64,000 nucleotides of DNA, taken from assembly GCA_035567895.1 (NCBI GenBank), contig DATMPC010000011.1:1-64000 (forward strand), read 5' to 3'. Under the pieces are notes generated by a model. It was given only the letters and a program-made list of their open reading frames with translations. It was not told the DNA's origin and did no database searches. A program made the position numbers and the translations under genes. Origin of the DNA: Terriglobales bacterium (GTDB taxonomy: Bacteria; Acidobacteriota; Terriglobia; Terriglobales; Acidobacteriaceae). Positions 8,177-16,472 of the stretch are shown one piece after another. Numbering within the stretch: position 1 is the first letter of the stretch; each line of letters begins with the position of its first letter.

Positions 8177-9319
8177 TTAACTGGCGCCAGCACCCACGTC
8201 GACTTTGAGCGGGGCAGCAGCTGAGGCCGGCCCTGCCATTTGGCTTGCCTTGCGCCGGTTCCACCAAATGAGCGGGCCAGTGATTGCCAGGATCGGCAGC
8301 ATCAGGCTGAAGAAGGCTGCCAGAATCCGCATAGGTAAATTAAAGATGTCGCCGGTGTGGAGTTCGCGGTTCCAGATGCGGGCGTACTTTACTGCGGCTG
8401 ACATGTCGCGCGAACTTTGTACTTGCAGCACTTTGCCGCTGTACGCGTCGATGCGAATCCGGCTGCGGCCGGCTGGGGTGTGGTCTTCGGGGAACTTTAG
8501 TCCGATGGTTATGGCTTGCTTTGGACTTTCGGGGAGTTGGATTCCCGTGATCCTCGCTTCCGGGAGAGTGTTGTGCGCGATCTGTACTATGCGGTCTGGC
8601 GATAGTGGAACGCTTCCTGAAGCGGGAATCTCTGGGGAGACCGGACGGACTGCCGGAGTGGATGATAATTGCTGGGCCAGCTTGCCTACTTCCCTTTCCC
8701 AATGGATACATATGCCGGTCCAGGCGAAGATAAACAAGAAGATCGACGAAGCTACTCCGACCAGGTTGTGCAAGTCGTAGTTGAAGCGCTTGAGCGATCC
8801 TTCGCCCCTCAGGAAATCCCAAGATAGGCGAAACAGCTTTCGCGGCCACCAAAGGACGATTCCTGTTATGGAAAGAACTAACAGGAATACGGAACTCCAT
8901 CCGGTTATTTCGTCTGCGATCTCGCCTACGAGTAGATGCGTATGGAACTGATGAACTTTGTTGGCGAAGTGATTGGCCTGGTCGTCCGATCCGAGTACTT
9001 CGCCGGTGTAGGGATTCATGAACAGCGCAAGGTTCTTGCCGGACGCATCCTTGAGCCCGACAAAAAGCGAGAAGTCGGCGCGCTGCGGCAATCCGAACTC
9101 TTCGATTTTCGCTCCGGGATTCGCGGCGAGGAGTCTCGCTGTGATCGCGTCGAGTGAGAGCGGTTGCCCTTCCGGGTGAACGTAGGAAAGTTTGGCGTTC
9201 AGCGCGCGATCGATCTCGCCTTCGAAGGCGACCAGGGCGCCGCTGACTCCTAATAGAAAGAGGAAGAGTGCGGCTGTGAGTCCGGCCCAGAGGTGGAGGT
9301 TGAGGAGTAGTTTTCGCAT
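8177..9319 (-). CDS. PepSY-associated transmembrane protein (PiuB-like)
   Basis: A 380-aa inner-membrane protein. The N-terminal helix (LLNLHLWAGLTAALFLFLLGVSGALVAF) carries the HLWAG motif typical of PepSY-TM proteins. Further helices sit near residues 140-160, 190-210 and 335-355, with HTHLLVG and the periplasmic PepSY-type lobe between them. The family is linked to siderophore or iron-reductase systems (PiuB, FhuF context) and is often encoded beside TonB receptors, but no receptor is present here. It is transcribed alone; the flanking gaps (7934-8176 and 9320-9579) hold no recognisable gene. Confidence 0.82.
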   Translation of the reverse strand: MRKLLLNLHLWAGLTAALFLFLLGVSGALVAFEGEIDRALNAKLSYVHPEGQPLSLDAITARLLAANPGAKIEEFGLPQRADFSLFVGLKDASGKNLALFMNPYTGEVLGSDDQANHFANKVHQFHTHLLVGEIADEITGWSSVFLLVLSITGIVLWWPRKLFRLSWDFLRGEGSLKRFNYDLHNLVGVASSIFLFIFAWTGICIHWEREVGKLAQQLSSTPAVRPVSPEIPASGSVPLSPDRIVQIAHNTLPEARITGIQLPESPKQAITIGLKFPEDHTPAGRSRIRIDAYSGKVLQVQSSRDMSAAVKYARIWNRELHTGDIFNLPMRILAAFFSLMLPILAITGPLIWWNRRKASQMAGPASAAAPLKVDVGAGAS

Positions 9320-9579
9320 GGAGGAACGCGCCTAGTGCGTCTGAAAGTCGTTCTCCACTGCCCCAAAACCCGTCTTCCGGAGCCTCAAAATATGCTCTTG
9401 AGTGCCCCAAAACCGACGTTTTTGCACCTCAGAACGACGCTCAGTCATGCCCTATAGACGTCAATAAGGGTTGAAAGTTCACTCATAACAAAGGATTTAA
9501 TGCCCTCTGTTGAGGCTGCAAGCGATGTTTTGTCGGCAGTATTGCATTGCGCAAAGCCTGAAAATCGCGTTTTCCAGAC

Positions 9580-10140
9580 CTATTTATGGAACTTACCGAT
9601 CCCGAATCGGACCTGGATGGTGTTCAAACCTGGGTTGGGAACGGACAATCCGGCGTTGGAAATGTGCACATACTTGAGCGCTAAGGTGGCGTGATAGTCG
9701 TTATTGCCGAACGGAATGTGCACTCCGACGCCCGCCTGGGGCGTGAAATTGACTGCATTGGTGCCGGAGGGAACGTCGTGAGTGGTGATAAGAACGCCGC
9801 CACCGAGCTCCACAAAGGGAATAGCGTGGCTCGCATTGCGCCGGAAATTGTACTTAACGTCGAACGGAGTGAAGCTTATCCCGTACGCGTTCTGGATCGG
9901 TTGGCGCACAAAGTAGATCGGGATCGCTTCTAGTTCGTACTGAAACGATCCGCGACCGAGGTCAAAGAGCCCGAATCCGTAGCGTACGCCGGCGTTAAAG
10001 ATGGTTGTGTCGCCGCGTCCGCCGGCGACGCTGTGTCCGCCTTGCGCGAAGAACTCGATTTCACGGCTGCCGCTGGTGACCTCCTGTCCCCAAAGATTGG
10101 CGCAAAACAACACTACACACAGCAATAGCAGCTTTCGCAT
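9580..10140 (-). CDS. PagL-type lipid A 3-O-deacylase (acyloxyacyl hydrolase)
   Basis: A 186-aa outer-membrane protein. Residues 1-18 are a signal peptide (LLLLCVVLFCANLWGQ). The rest alternates in the manner of an eight-stranded beta-barrel and ends in the aromatic-containing FGIGKFHK. The motif KYVHISNAGL places H159 and S161 where PagL has its catalytic His-Ser pair, and NPGLN follows. PagL enzymes remove the 3-O acyl chain of lipid A in the outer membrane and so alter envelope permeability and immune recognition. It is monocistronic; the next gene downstream lies over 250 bp away. Confidence 0.8.
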   Translation of the reverse strand: MRKLLLLCVVLFCANLWGQEVTSGSREIEFFAQGGHSVAGGRGDTTIFNAGVRYGFGLFDLGRGSFQYELEAIPIYFVRQPIQNAYGISFTPFDVKYNFRRNASHAIPFVELGGGVLITTHDVPSGTNAVNFTPQAGVGVHIPFGNNDYHATLALKYVHISNAGLSVPNPGLNTIQVRFGIGKFHK

Positions 10141-10235
10141 TCGTCGATTCCCTCGATTGTTGATCGAAAAATTGAATTTATCACGCCGTGGATTCGCGGA
10201 TTTGTGCCCCCCGACTGATGCACGAAAGTTACCGC

Positions 10236-11186
10236 TTACTTCGCCGGAACGGCGCGCCCGTACTCCGACGATCGGCCCATGCGGTCGAAATATTGATACG
10301 CAGCAAGCGCGATTTCGCTGATTGCGCGTTGTCCGGCGCGCTCATCATGCAGGTACGTCGTCATAACGCAGAGAATAAAGGGCCGATTGGGCACGAAAAT
10401 GATGCCGGAATCGTTCCTAACTGCCTCGAGTTCTCCCGGTTTGTTGGCGATGGTTACATCGTTCGGCAGAAGCTTGGGAATACTGCTGTCCTTGGGTGTG
10501 GAGAGAACTTTGAAGAAGTCGGCGGTAAGTTCCTTGTCGAACAGCTTATTGCGGTAGATAGCATCGAGCAGAGTCATCATTTCGCGTGGAGTCGAGATGT
10601 TCTCTCGGCCTTGTCGAGCTGCGGCGATGTCCATCATCTTGCGCTGTAAATGCGTGTTCTTGAGTCCGAGAGACGTCAACATTCGCTCAACGTTGGGCAT
10701 TCCGACGCGATCAATGAGCACATTGGTCGCGGAATTGTCGCTCACGGCGACCATCATCGTCGCTAAATCGCGATTCGTGACGCGGCTAACGCCCGGAGTA
10801 AGTCCTCCCATAATGGAACTGTCAGGGACAAGGTCCTCGCTGCGCATCGTATAGAGGTCGGCGAGCCGGGCTACGCCGCTCTCGCCGCGACGTCCACGCT
10901 GCTCCTGATCGTAGAGTTCGGCTAGAACCGCGATCTTGATGGAGCTGGCTTGCGGAAAAACGTCGTCACCGTGCAGCAGAAAAGTTTCACCGCTGCTCAG
11001 ATCGCGAATAGCGACGCCCATAACGCCGTCAAGATGGCGGTCTATGTCGGTGATCTTGTCTTGTAATTTGCTCCAGAGAGCCTGCTGCTTTTCCTTGGTA
11101 GGAGTCTGCGGGCAGCAATTCGGCGCAAGAGTCTGCGCCCAGGCACAGGAGCACCCCAAGAGAAAGACCCAGAATGCCGCTTTCAT
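10236..11186 (-). CDS. Class A beta-lactamase-fold serine hydrolase
   Basis: The start at 11186 (MKAAFWVF) is chosen because it gives a clean signal peptide ending at WAQ; an in-frame codon at 11240 would hide it. Visible motifs are SSIK (S81, K84), SDN (S149-N151) and KPG (249-251) in place of the usual KTG or KSG. The omega-loop region (LQRKMMDIAAARQG) lacks an obvious ExxLN with the deacylating Glu166. The fold is that of class A beta-lactamases, but deacylation of beta-lactams may be slow or absent. The true role may be a penicillin-binding or carboxypeptidase-like function in the periplasm. Confidence 0.78.
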   Translation of the reverse strand: MKAAFWVFLLGCSCAWAQTLAPNCCPQTPTKEKQQALWSKLQDKITDIDRHLDGVMGVAIRDLSSGETFLLHGDDVFPQASSIKIAVLAELYDQEQRGRRGESGVARLADLYTMRSEDLVPDSSIMGGLTPGVSRVTNRDLATMMVAVSDNSATNVLIDRVGMPNVERMLTSLGLKNTHLQRKMMDIAAARQGRENISTPREMMTLLDAIYRNKLFDKELTADFFKVLSTPKDSSIPKLLPNDVTIANKPGELEAVRNDSGIIFVPNRPFILCVMTTYLHDERAGQRAISEIALAAYQYFDRMGRSSEYGRAVPAK

Positions 11187-11246
11187 TTTTCGCGCAGAAT
11201 GATTCAACGCGCCAGGAAGTCCGGAGATATGCGCAATCAACGTCCT

Positions 11247-11636
11247 TTAGGCAGTTTCTCTGCGCGACATAGTCGCAACCGTCCCGCGGGGAGACGAACT
11301 GAACGCACTGGCGGCCTTGTACTCGTCGTCGTAGCTCTCGAATACGGTGATTAGCTTTGTAATCTGCAGCAAATCCCCGACGCGTTTGGTGAGGTTCGCC
11401 AGCTTAATGTCACCACCAGCATTGCGCGCTGTAGTGAACAGGCTGACCATAGTTCCAATGCCGCCGCTATCGATGTAGCTGACTTCTCCCAAGTTCAAGA
11501 CAACACGATTGTTCTCGGCCAGCTCCCTCTTAACCGTCTCTCGCAATTGACTGGCCTCGTCGCCGAAGACAATGCGGCCAACACAGTCGATTACCTTCAC
11601 ACCTTCAATGGTGCGAGAACTGATTTTTAACGCCAT
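11247..11636 (-). CDS. STAS-domain anti-sigma factor antagonist
   Basis: The start at 11636 (MALKISSRTI) is preceded by GAGGG, a good ribosome binding site; an upstream in-frame codon at 11675 is less likely. The 129-aa protein is a SpoIIAA/RsbV-like STAS domain with the phosphorylatable serine in YIDSGGIG (S57), followed by a short disordered tail rich in serine. Such proteins bind anti-sigma kinases in a partner-switching cascade. A SpoIIE-type phosphatase that could reset such a protein is encoded far away at 46800, so a functional link is only a possibility. No kinase is adjacent. Confidence 0.85.
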   Translation of the reverse strand: MALKISSRTIEGVKVIDCVGRIVFGDEASQLRETVKRELAENNRVVLNLGEVSYIDSGGIGTMVSLFTTARNAGGDIKLANLTKRVGDLLQITKLITVFESYDDEYKAASAFSSSPRGTVATMSRRETA

Positions 11637-11791
11637 AGAGCCCTCACGGAGTGCAGGCCGAAAGCGTACTCCCAACCCCCCTACTTTGCAAGCATTAGGA
11701 GCGGCTCAAGGTGCGCAGTTGCGCGAAAAGTCGCACTTGCTCTAGGAAGGCGGAGGTCACAATGGCCGGGTTACTTACGGACCGTCGCGTC

Positions 11792-12295
11792 TTAGTGCGC
11801 GCTTTCTAACTCCGGCTCCGGCTTTACTGCCCGGAGCTTTCCGCCGGGAATAGGAGCCAGCAGTTGTTCTTTGCGATAGATAAGGTTGGTCGCATTGAAG
11901 GTGGCCAGTTCGAAACCGTGGCCATGCGTGATCGCGTCAGTAGGACATGCCTCAACGCAGTAACCGCAGAAAATGCAGCGGTTGTAGTCAATGTTGTACA
12001 CGGCAGCGTAACGCTCGGCACCGCTAATGCGGTTCTCGGCCGTGTTCTCGGCCGCCTCGATGTAAATGCAGTTAGAAGGGCAGGCAGCGGCGCACAGGAA
12101 GCATGCGACACACTTCTCCAGGCCATTTTCGTCGCGTTGCAGCACGTGAAGACCGCGAAAGCGCTCCTGAAATACGGCACCACGCAGCGGGCCAGGGCCG
12201 TCCGGATAATTCTCTACTGTCGTCGGCTGGAACATCTCCCTGAAAGTGATGGACATGCCTTTGGCAATAGCTGCGATGTGCTTCACGATCGACAT
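11792..12295 (-). CDS. nuoI: NADH-quinone oxidoreductase subunit I
   Basis: A 167-aa ferredoxin-like protein with two 4Fe-4S motifs: CVACFLCAAACP (about residues 62-73) and CIFCGYCVEACP (about 107-118). The N-terminal amphipathic stretch and the FRGLHVLQRDENGLEKCVAC segment are typical of NuoI, which carries clusters N6a and N6b of complex I. No other nuo gene is in the window, so this is a separated copy rather than part of a 14-gene operon. It could serve the main complex I or a second, partial complex. The upstream 50 bp before the PilZ gene contain no gene. Confidence 0.85.
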   Translation of the reverse strand: MSIVKHIAAIAKGMSITFREMFQPTTVENYPDGPGPLRGAVFQERFRGLHVLQRDENGLEKCVACFLCAAACPSNCIYIEAAENTAENRISGAERYAAVYNIDYNRCIFCGYCVEACPTDAITHGHGFELATFNATNLIYRKEQLLAPIPGGKLRAVKPEPELESAH

Positions 12296-12344
12296 GTTTC
12301 GAATTATACCTGCAGCAATTTTGCGTAGAAAGAGTCGTGGAGTG

Positions 12345-12635
12345 TCAGTCGGCTACCTTGTCGACAAATTGCATTCCCAGAATGTTGCCCTCAAGACGAC
12401 GTACGACAACATCCACCACATTCGTCTCGCGCGAGACTGACTCCACGATGCTGATCCGCATTTTGCGTCCCGGTTCAAGGGACTGCGCGAATGGAAGCGA
12501 TGAGACCTCGACGTTCATTCCATTGCCACTGACTTGCGACAGCAATCCAAGTTCGCGCCCAGTCTCGTCATACACGCGTGCCTCTTCCCCTACAACCAAG
12601 CGCGGAAACCGACGACGATTGCTGCTCGACTTCAC
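12345..12635 (-). CDS. PilZ-domain c-di-GMP-binding protein
   Basis: A 96-aa single-domain protein with the RRRFPR motif (residues 7-12) and a VSGNGMNV element corresponding to the PilZ D/NxSxxG signature. It starts at GTG overlapping the stop of the upstream acyl-CoA dehydrogenase gene by four bases (GTGA), so it should be cotranslated with it. PilZ proteins bind cyclic di-GMP and act in trans on motility, polysaccharide or regulatory targets. The link to fatty-acid oxidation is positional. The Asn/Asp of the second motif is a Gln (QVSGNG), so ligand binding should be tested. Confidence 0.75.
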   Translation of the reverse strand: MKSSSNRRRFPRLVVGEEARVYDETGRELGLLSQVSGNGMNVEVSSLPFAQSLEPGRKMRISIVESVSRETNVVDVVVRRLEGNILGMQFVDKVAD

Positions 12636-13810
12636 TTCGATAGCACCAGCTTAGCGATGGTCTGGAGCTGCATGTTCGATGTACCTTCGTAGATCTTGCC
12701 GATTTTAGAGTCGCGAAAGTATTTTTCTACCGGATACTCTTTCACAAATCCATTGCCGCCGTAGATTTCGACGGCCAGCGAACTCACGCGTTCGGCTACT
12801 TGCGAGGTGAATAGCTTGGTCATCGCCGCTTCCTTCACGAAGTTCTGTCCTGCATCTTTCATGCGTGCCGCGTTGTACACCATCAGCCGTGCAGCTTGAA
12901 TGTCAGTCGCCATCTGCGCCAACTGGAACTGGATTCCCTGAAAGTCCGAAATGGGCTTTCCGAATTGCTTGCGTTCTTGCGAGTACTTGGCTGCCGCTTC
13001 CCACGCGCCTTGTGCTAAACCGAGCATCTGAGCGCCGATGCCAATTCGCCCTTCGTTCAGCGTCTCGATGGCGATCTTGTAGCCTTTGCCGGACTCTCCA
13101 AGGACGTTCGCTTTCGGGACGCGGACATCTTCCATGATCAGCTCGCAGGTACTGGAAGCGCGAATACCCAGCTTGTCTTCCTTCTTGCCAACGGAAAATC
13201 CCGAAAACTCTTTCTCAACCAGGAATGCGGTGATGCCGCGATAGCCGGCAGATGGATCAACATTCGCGAACAAAACAAAAACGCCCGCTTCCTTGGCGTT
13301 CGTAATCCACAGCTTGCGGCCATTAATGACGTATTCATTACCGCGCAATTCGGCGCGAGTCTGCATGGCAAACGCGTCCGAACCTGAACCGGCTTCGCTC
13401 AGCGCATACGCACCCACGGTATTGGCTGCCATGCGCGGGAGGTAGCGACGCTTCTGGTCCTCATTCCCCCAGCGAAGAAGTGCATTGTTCACGAGTGTGT
13501 TCTGCACATCAACGAGCACCCCTGCTGAGGGATCAACGCGCGAGATCTCCTCCACCGCAAGAATGGCTTCGAAAAAACTGCCGGCGCCTCCGCCATACTG
13601 CTCAGGAATCTCGATGCCCATTAGTCCAAGCTGAAAGAACTGCTCGATCAGTCCATGATCGAAGACCTGCTTCTCATCCATCTCCCGCACCAGCGGACGC
13701 AGCTTCTCTTCCGCGAACTGGCGTACGTTGTCCCGAAATAGGACTTCGTCCTCGGTGAGGTTAGTAAGAGGCGCAGGCGGGGCTGTGGCTTCGATCACTG
13801 CTTCAGACAT
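12632..13810 (-). CDS. Acyl-CoA dehydrogenase
   Basis: The start at 13810 (MSEAVIEATAPP) fits the family N-terminus better than the in-frame codon at 13852. The protein of about 392 aa has the full ACAD layout: an N-terminal helical domain (EDEVLFRDNVRQFAEE), a mid beta domain (YALSEAGSGSDAFAM, KLWITNAKEAGVF) and a C-terminal helical domain with YGGNGFVKEYPVEKYFRD. The catalytic glutamate lies in IYEGTSNMQ. It catalyses FAD-dependent alpha,beta-dehydrogenation of acyl-CoA and passes electrons to ETF. It resembles short- or medium-chain (butyryl-type) enzymes. It forms a two-gene unit with the downstream PilZ gene. Confidence 0.93.
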   Translation of the reverse strand: MSEAVIEATAPPAPLTNLTEDEVLFRDNVRQFAEEKLRPLVREMDEKQVFDHGLIEQFFQLGLMGIEIPEQYGGGAGSFFEAILAVEEISRVDPSAGVLVDVQNTLVNNALLRWGNEDQKRRYLPRMAANTVGAYALSEAGSGSDAFAMQTRAELRGNEYVINGRKLWITNAKEAGVFVLFANVDPSAGYRGITAFLVEKEFSGFSVGKKEDKLGIRASSTCELIMEDVRVPKANVLGESGKGYKIAIETLNEGRIGIGAQMLGLAQGAWEAAAKYSQERKQFGKPISDFQGIQFQLAQMATDIQAARLMVYNAARMKDAGQNFVKEAAMTKLFTSQVAERVSSLAVEIYGGNGFVKEYPVEKYFRDSKIGKIYEGTSNMQLQTIAKLVLSK

Positions 13811-13986
13811 TCTGATTACTCCGAAAGCTGGGCAAACAAGTGATTTTAGCATTACGCGAAACCGGTTTAGGTGAGAGATACCGGTGAGCGGACTCGCGTT
13901 CAGAGAAGGGTTCTAGCAATCATGGAGTCACTAAATTGCAAAGCCCCGGCGAGGGCAGCCGGAACCACGCAAGCAGCAAGACTACG

Positions 13987-14898
13987 TTATTTCGCTGTAG
14001 AAAGGAGCCCAGGCTTACGCCACACGATCCGCAACTTCTCGCCGTCGAGAATCTTCTGCATTTGTCCGCGGGCGTAGTTGGACCAGGCGCCTACGGGATC
14101 CATGCGCACATACGCGCGCCAGTGAGCCAGAGCCTTGCGCGGCTTGCGGAGACGCTCGTACGCAAGCGCCAGGTTGTAGTGCGCGTCAGCGTAGTTAGGA
14201 GCGATGGCAATAGCGGAGCGATATGCCTCCACGGCTTCGCTCAGCCTGCCGGTCTCGTCGAGGACATTGCCGAGATCGAAGAACCCCAGCGCGTATCGCG
14301 GATCGATCTCTACTGCGCGGCGATACTGGTTCTCGGCTTCCCGGTAATTTTGCTGGTTGTAATAGATCGTTCCCAAATTGATACAGGCTGCCGCGTGCTT
14401 GGCATCGAGTTCCAGAACTCGCCGATAGGCGGCAATGGCTTCCTGCTGTCGTGCTGGATTCTCCTCGATCGCAACCGCGGCCACAAAGAGTTCAGCGGCC
14501 GTCTGAGCTACTCGCGGCTGCGCCGTTCGCGCTTCTACGATCTTCGGACGATCGAAAGCGAGAAAAAATTGGCCGGCGAGCGGATCAAGTTCACGTCCTT
14601 CGTGACGGAAGGTAATCCGTGAGCCATGCGAGAAGACACCTGCCTCAAGCAGCGGATTCTCCATTCCCGCAACTTGGCGCTGCATCGCATCGAGCGACGC
14701 TCGAATCATCGCGGGACGCATTTTCTTGGCACGAAGCTCGTTCAGCTTTTTGATTTGGAGAAGATCGTAAAAGGAATAACTCTCGGCTACGGCGATTAGT
14801 CCAGCACGCTCCCATCCCGCCAACTGGTGCGGACTGATGCGCAGCATGCGAATTACTTCAGCTCGAAGATATCGTTCCACGGCTCCCGACTCGCCCAC
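13987..14898 (-). CDS. MerR-like HTH fused to TPR repeats
   Basis: A 303-aa protein. Residues 10-80 look like a MerR-type winged helix (RMLRISPHQLAGWERAGLI, then YDLLQIKKLNELRAKKMRP). A linker follows, then at least three TPR units from about residue 140 (AIAAYRRVLELD, ACINLGTIYYNQQNYREAE, ALGFFDLGNVLDETGRLSEA, AHYNLALAYERLRKPRKA). The fusion suggests a DNA-binding regulator that receives its signal through a protein partner rather than a small ligand. It is monocistronic. The 312-bp region upstream contains a short inverted repeat that could be its operator. The target is unknown. Confidence 0.72.
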   Translation of the reverse strand: MGESGAVERYLRAEVIRMLRISPHQLAGWERAGLIAVAESYSFYDLLQIKKLNELRAKKMRPAMIRASLDAMQRQVAGMENPLLEAGVFSHGSRITFRHEGRELDPLAGQFFLAFDRPKIVEARTAQPRVAQTAAELFVAAVAIEENPARQQEAIAAYRRVLELDAKHAAACINLGTIYYNQQNYREAENQYRRAVEIDPRYALGFFDLGNVLDETGRLSEAVEAYRSAIAIAPNYADAHYNLALAYERLRKPRKALAHWRAYVRMDPVGAWSNYARGQMQKILDGEKLRIVWRKPGLLSTAK

Positions 14899-15210
14899 TC
14901 TGGCTCGGTTGAGGTTAGTTTAACGCCAACGTTTCCGGTCAAACGGTTCGCCTTCTTTTCACTCTGATTATGAGAAGGCGAAAGTTAAATATCAAGTGAA
15001 AAATCAGAGGGTTACCCGGGAAGTATGAGGAAAACATGGTCCCAATCTTGCGAGTACAGAGGAACGGCAACAGATTGAGCAGAAGTTGGCGAGACGGCCA
15101 ACGCGCTGGTGCAGATCGTACGACTGGGTCGCGACTCAGGGACGCCTCATGCGACGACCGACACGCTACCCGCCCCGATGTTCCCGCTGCCTACACACTT
15201 TTCGTCCCAC
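14899..15210. other. Gene-free interval with a short inverted repeat
   Basis: No credible gene is seen. The interval contains cgccttct (about 14949) and agaaggcg (about 14973) as an inverted repeat. A looser pair, cactctgatt and aatcagagg, overlaps it. This lies just upstream of the MerR-TPR gene and could be its operator or part of its leader. The remaining sequence is unremarkable. Confidence 0.35.
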
Positions 15211-15660
15211 TTACGCTGTCTTGGTTTTGCCCTTAGGCCGCTTCTGCCGCCTGAGGTCTTCCTCTGAATACATCGTGCCGCGGCAATTCTTCGATCCACA
15301 AAAACACGGCGCCGGATCGTCCTCCGCTCCGTCGTAGAGCATGTAGTCGTAAGTAAGCTCTTCTCCGGCTTCGATGTCGCGGATGGCGATGATCCAGACG
15401 TGCCCGTCTGCCTCATCGGTCTCGCAATTGGGATCGCAGGAGTGATTGATGAACATCGCCGTGCCATGCCCATCGATGATGCGTTTTCCGTCTCTCAAGC
15501 CAAACAAATAGGTAGTAGAACGGCCATCATAGATTTCATCGGCTTGCTCGGGCGAAATGAGTGGGCCGGTATACTCAACCACAAAGGTTCCTTTGCGGAT
15601 TTTGGTCGTGGTGTAGCAACCGGCGGCGTGAATGTCGGAAGAACGAATGATGAGTCCCAT
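15211..15660 (-). CDS. SET-domain protein lysine methyltransferase
   Basis: A 149-aa protein that is a nearly bare SET domain. Motifs seen are GCYTTTKIRKGTFVVEYTG at the start, NHSCDPNC (72-79) for S-adenosylmethionine binding, GEELTYDY (99-106) with the catalytic tyrosines, and a post-SET CFCGSKNCRG (C119, C121, C126) that would complete a zinc site. SET proteins methylate lysine side chains; in bacteria the substrates are DNA-binding or ribosomal proteins, or are unknown. The C-terminus is basic (RRQKRPKGKTK). It stands alone, divergent from a DUF3052 gene 81 bp away. Confidence 0.88.
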   Translation of the reverse strand: MGLIIRSSDIHAAGCYTTTKIRKGTFVVEYTGPLISPEQADEIYDGRSTTYLFGLRDGKRIIDGHGTAMFINHSCDPNCETDEADGHVWIIAIRDIEAGEELTYDYMLYDGAEDDPAPCFCGSKNCRGTMYSEEDLRRQKRPKGKTKTA

Positions 15661-15741
15661 GCAAGAGTGTCTGACTTGCGCGCGGTGTCCCGAGACGGCA
15701 GTATAACCAACGCTGTATTACCTGCTGATTGAGGATGCGAC

Positions 15742-16149
15742 ATGAAGGCCGCTGGTTACTCCGGCACTCCGCTTTACAAGAAGCTCGGCATCAAACCAGG
15801 ACAGCGAGCGTGGTTCGCCGGGAATCCGTCGGGCTATGAAGACGAGCTGCGTAACATCGGCGACTTCAACAGAGTGCAGAAGCTCGGCAAGGAATTGGAC
15901 TTCCTCCACTTCTTTACAGCGAGCCGGAAGACTCTAGCGACGGAAATCCCAAAGCTGCGCGACGCAATGAACGCCAACGGCATGCTCTGGATCTCCTGGC
16001 CTAAGAAGGCTGCCAAGCTTCCAACCGATCTGGATGAGAACATCGTTCGGGAGATCGGACTCAAAGCGGGACTCGTCGATGTAAAAGTCTGCGCCGTCGA
16101 TGAAACATGGTCAGGACTGAAATTCGTGTTCCGGCTGAAGGACAGGTGA
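15742..16149 (+). CDS. DUF3052 family protein
   Basis: A 135-aa cytoplasmic protein starting after a GAGGA ribosome binding site. The sequence YSGTPLYKKLGIKPGQRAWFAG and the later MLWISWPKKAAKLPTDLDENIVREIGL match my memory of the DUF3052 family. That family is common in Actinobacteria and Acidobacteria and has no established biochemical role. The pattern suggests a small alpha/beta fold with a conserved SWPK segment. It is divergent from the SET gene and is followed by a palindromic element and msrA. Whether it shares a transcript with msrA is unclear because a 323-bp repeat-containing gap separates them. Confidence 0.75.
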   Translation: MKAAGYSGTPLYKKLGIKPGQRAWFAGNPSGYEDELRNIGDFNRVQKLGKELDFLHFFTASRKTLATEIPKLRDAMNANGMLWISWPKKAAKLPTDLDENIVREIGLKAGLVDVKVCAVDETWSGLKFVFRLKDR

Positions 16150-16187
16150 GTGACGAACAGGCCAGGCGCCATGGAACGGCAATGAAA

Positions 16188-16350
16188 CTGTCCTCCCTCG
16201 AGCCACCGCGTGGTGGTTAATGAGCCCAAAACAACTCAAGGCGGCTTGGGGGATCTGCTGTTGTTTCGAACTGGAGAACAGCAGATCCCCCGCGCCGCCA
16301 GGCTATGCTTCGAGGTACAACCAAAGTCGACGCGGCGCGAGAGATGACAG
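16188..16350. repeat. Nested palindromic element, copy 1 (upstream of msrA)
   Basis: The outer arms are ctgtcctccctcgagc (from 16188) and gcggcgcgagagatgacag (ending 16350). The inner arms are 23 bases each at 16240-16262 and 16277-16299 (gggggatctgctgtt and its complement), with 21 of 23 bases paired. The same architecture recurs at 17526-17672. It is a candidate non-autonomous repeat (REPIN/MITE-like). It could also form a hairpin in the msrA leader. Confidence 0.7.
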
Positions 16351-16472
16351 TTTCCAAGGAGAATCCAGTCTCCCAGCCGCTCGAACCATGCAGAGAGGAA
16401 GTCTTTGATTTGCTGTACCACATGTTTCGCTTCCCAAAAACCGGCACGATAGAATTGGAGGCGAGGAACACT

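Noticed and set aside
8340-9410. A 356-codon open frame on the minus strand overlapping the PepSY gene
   Set aside because: It is rich in Arg/Ser/Pro and has no domain pattern, while the overlapping frame encodes a clear PepSY membrane protein with HLWAG and several helices.
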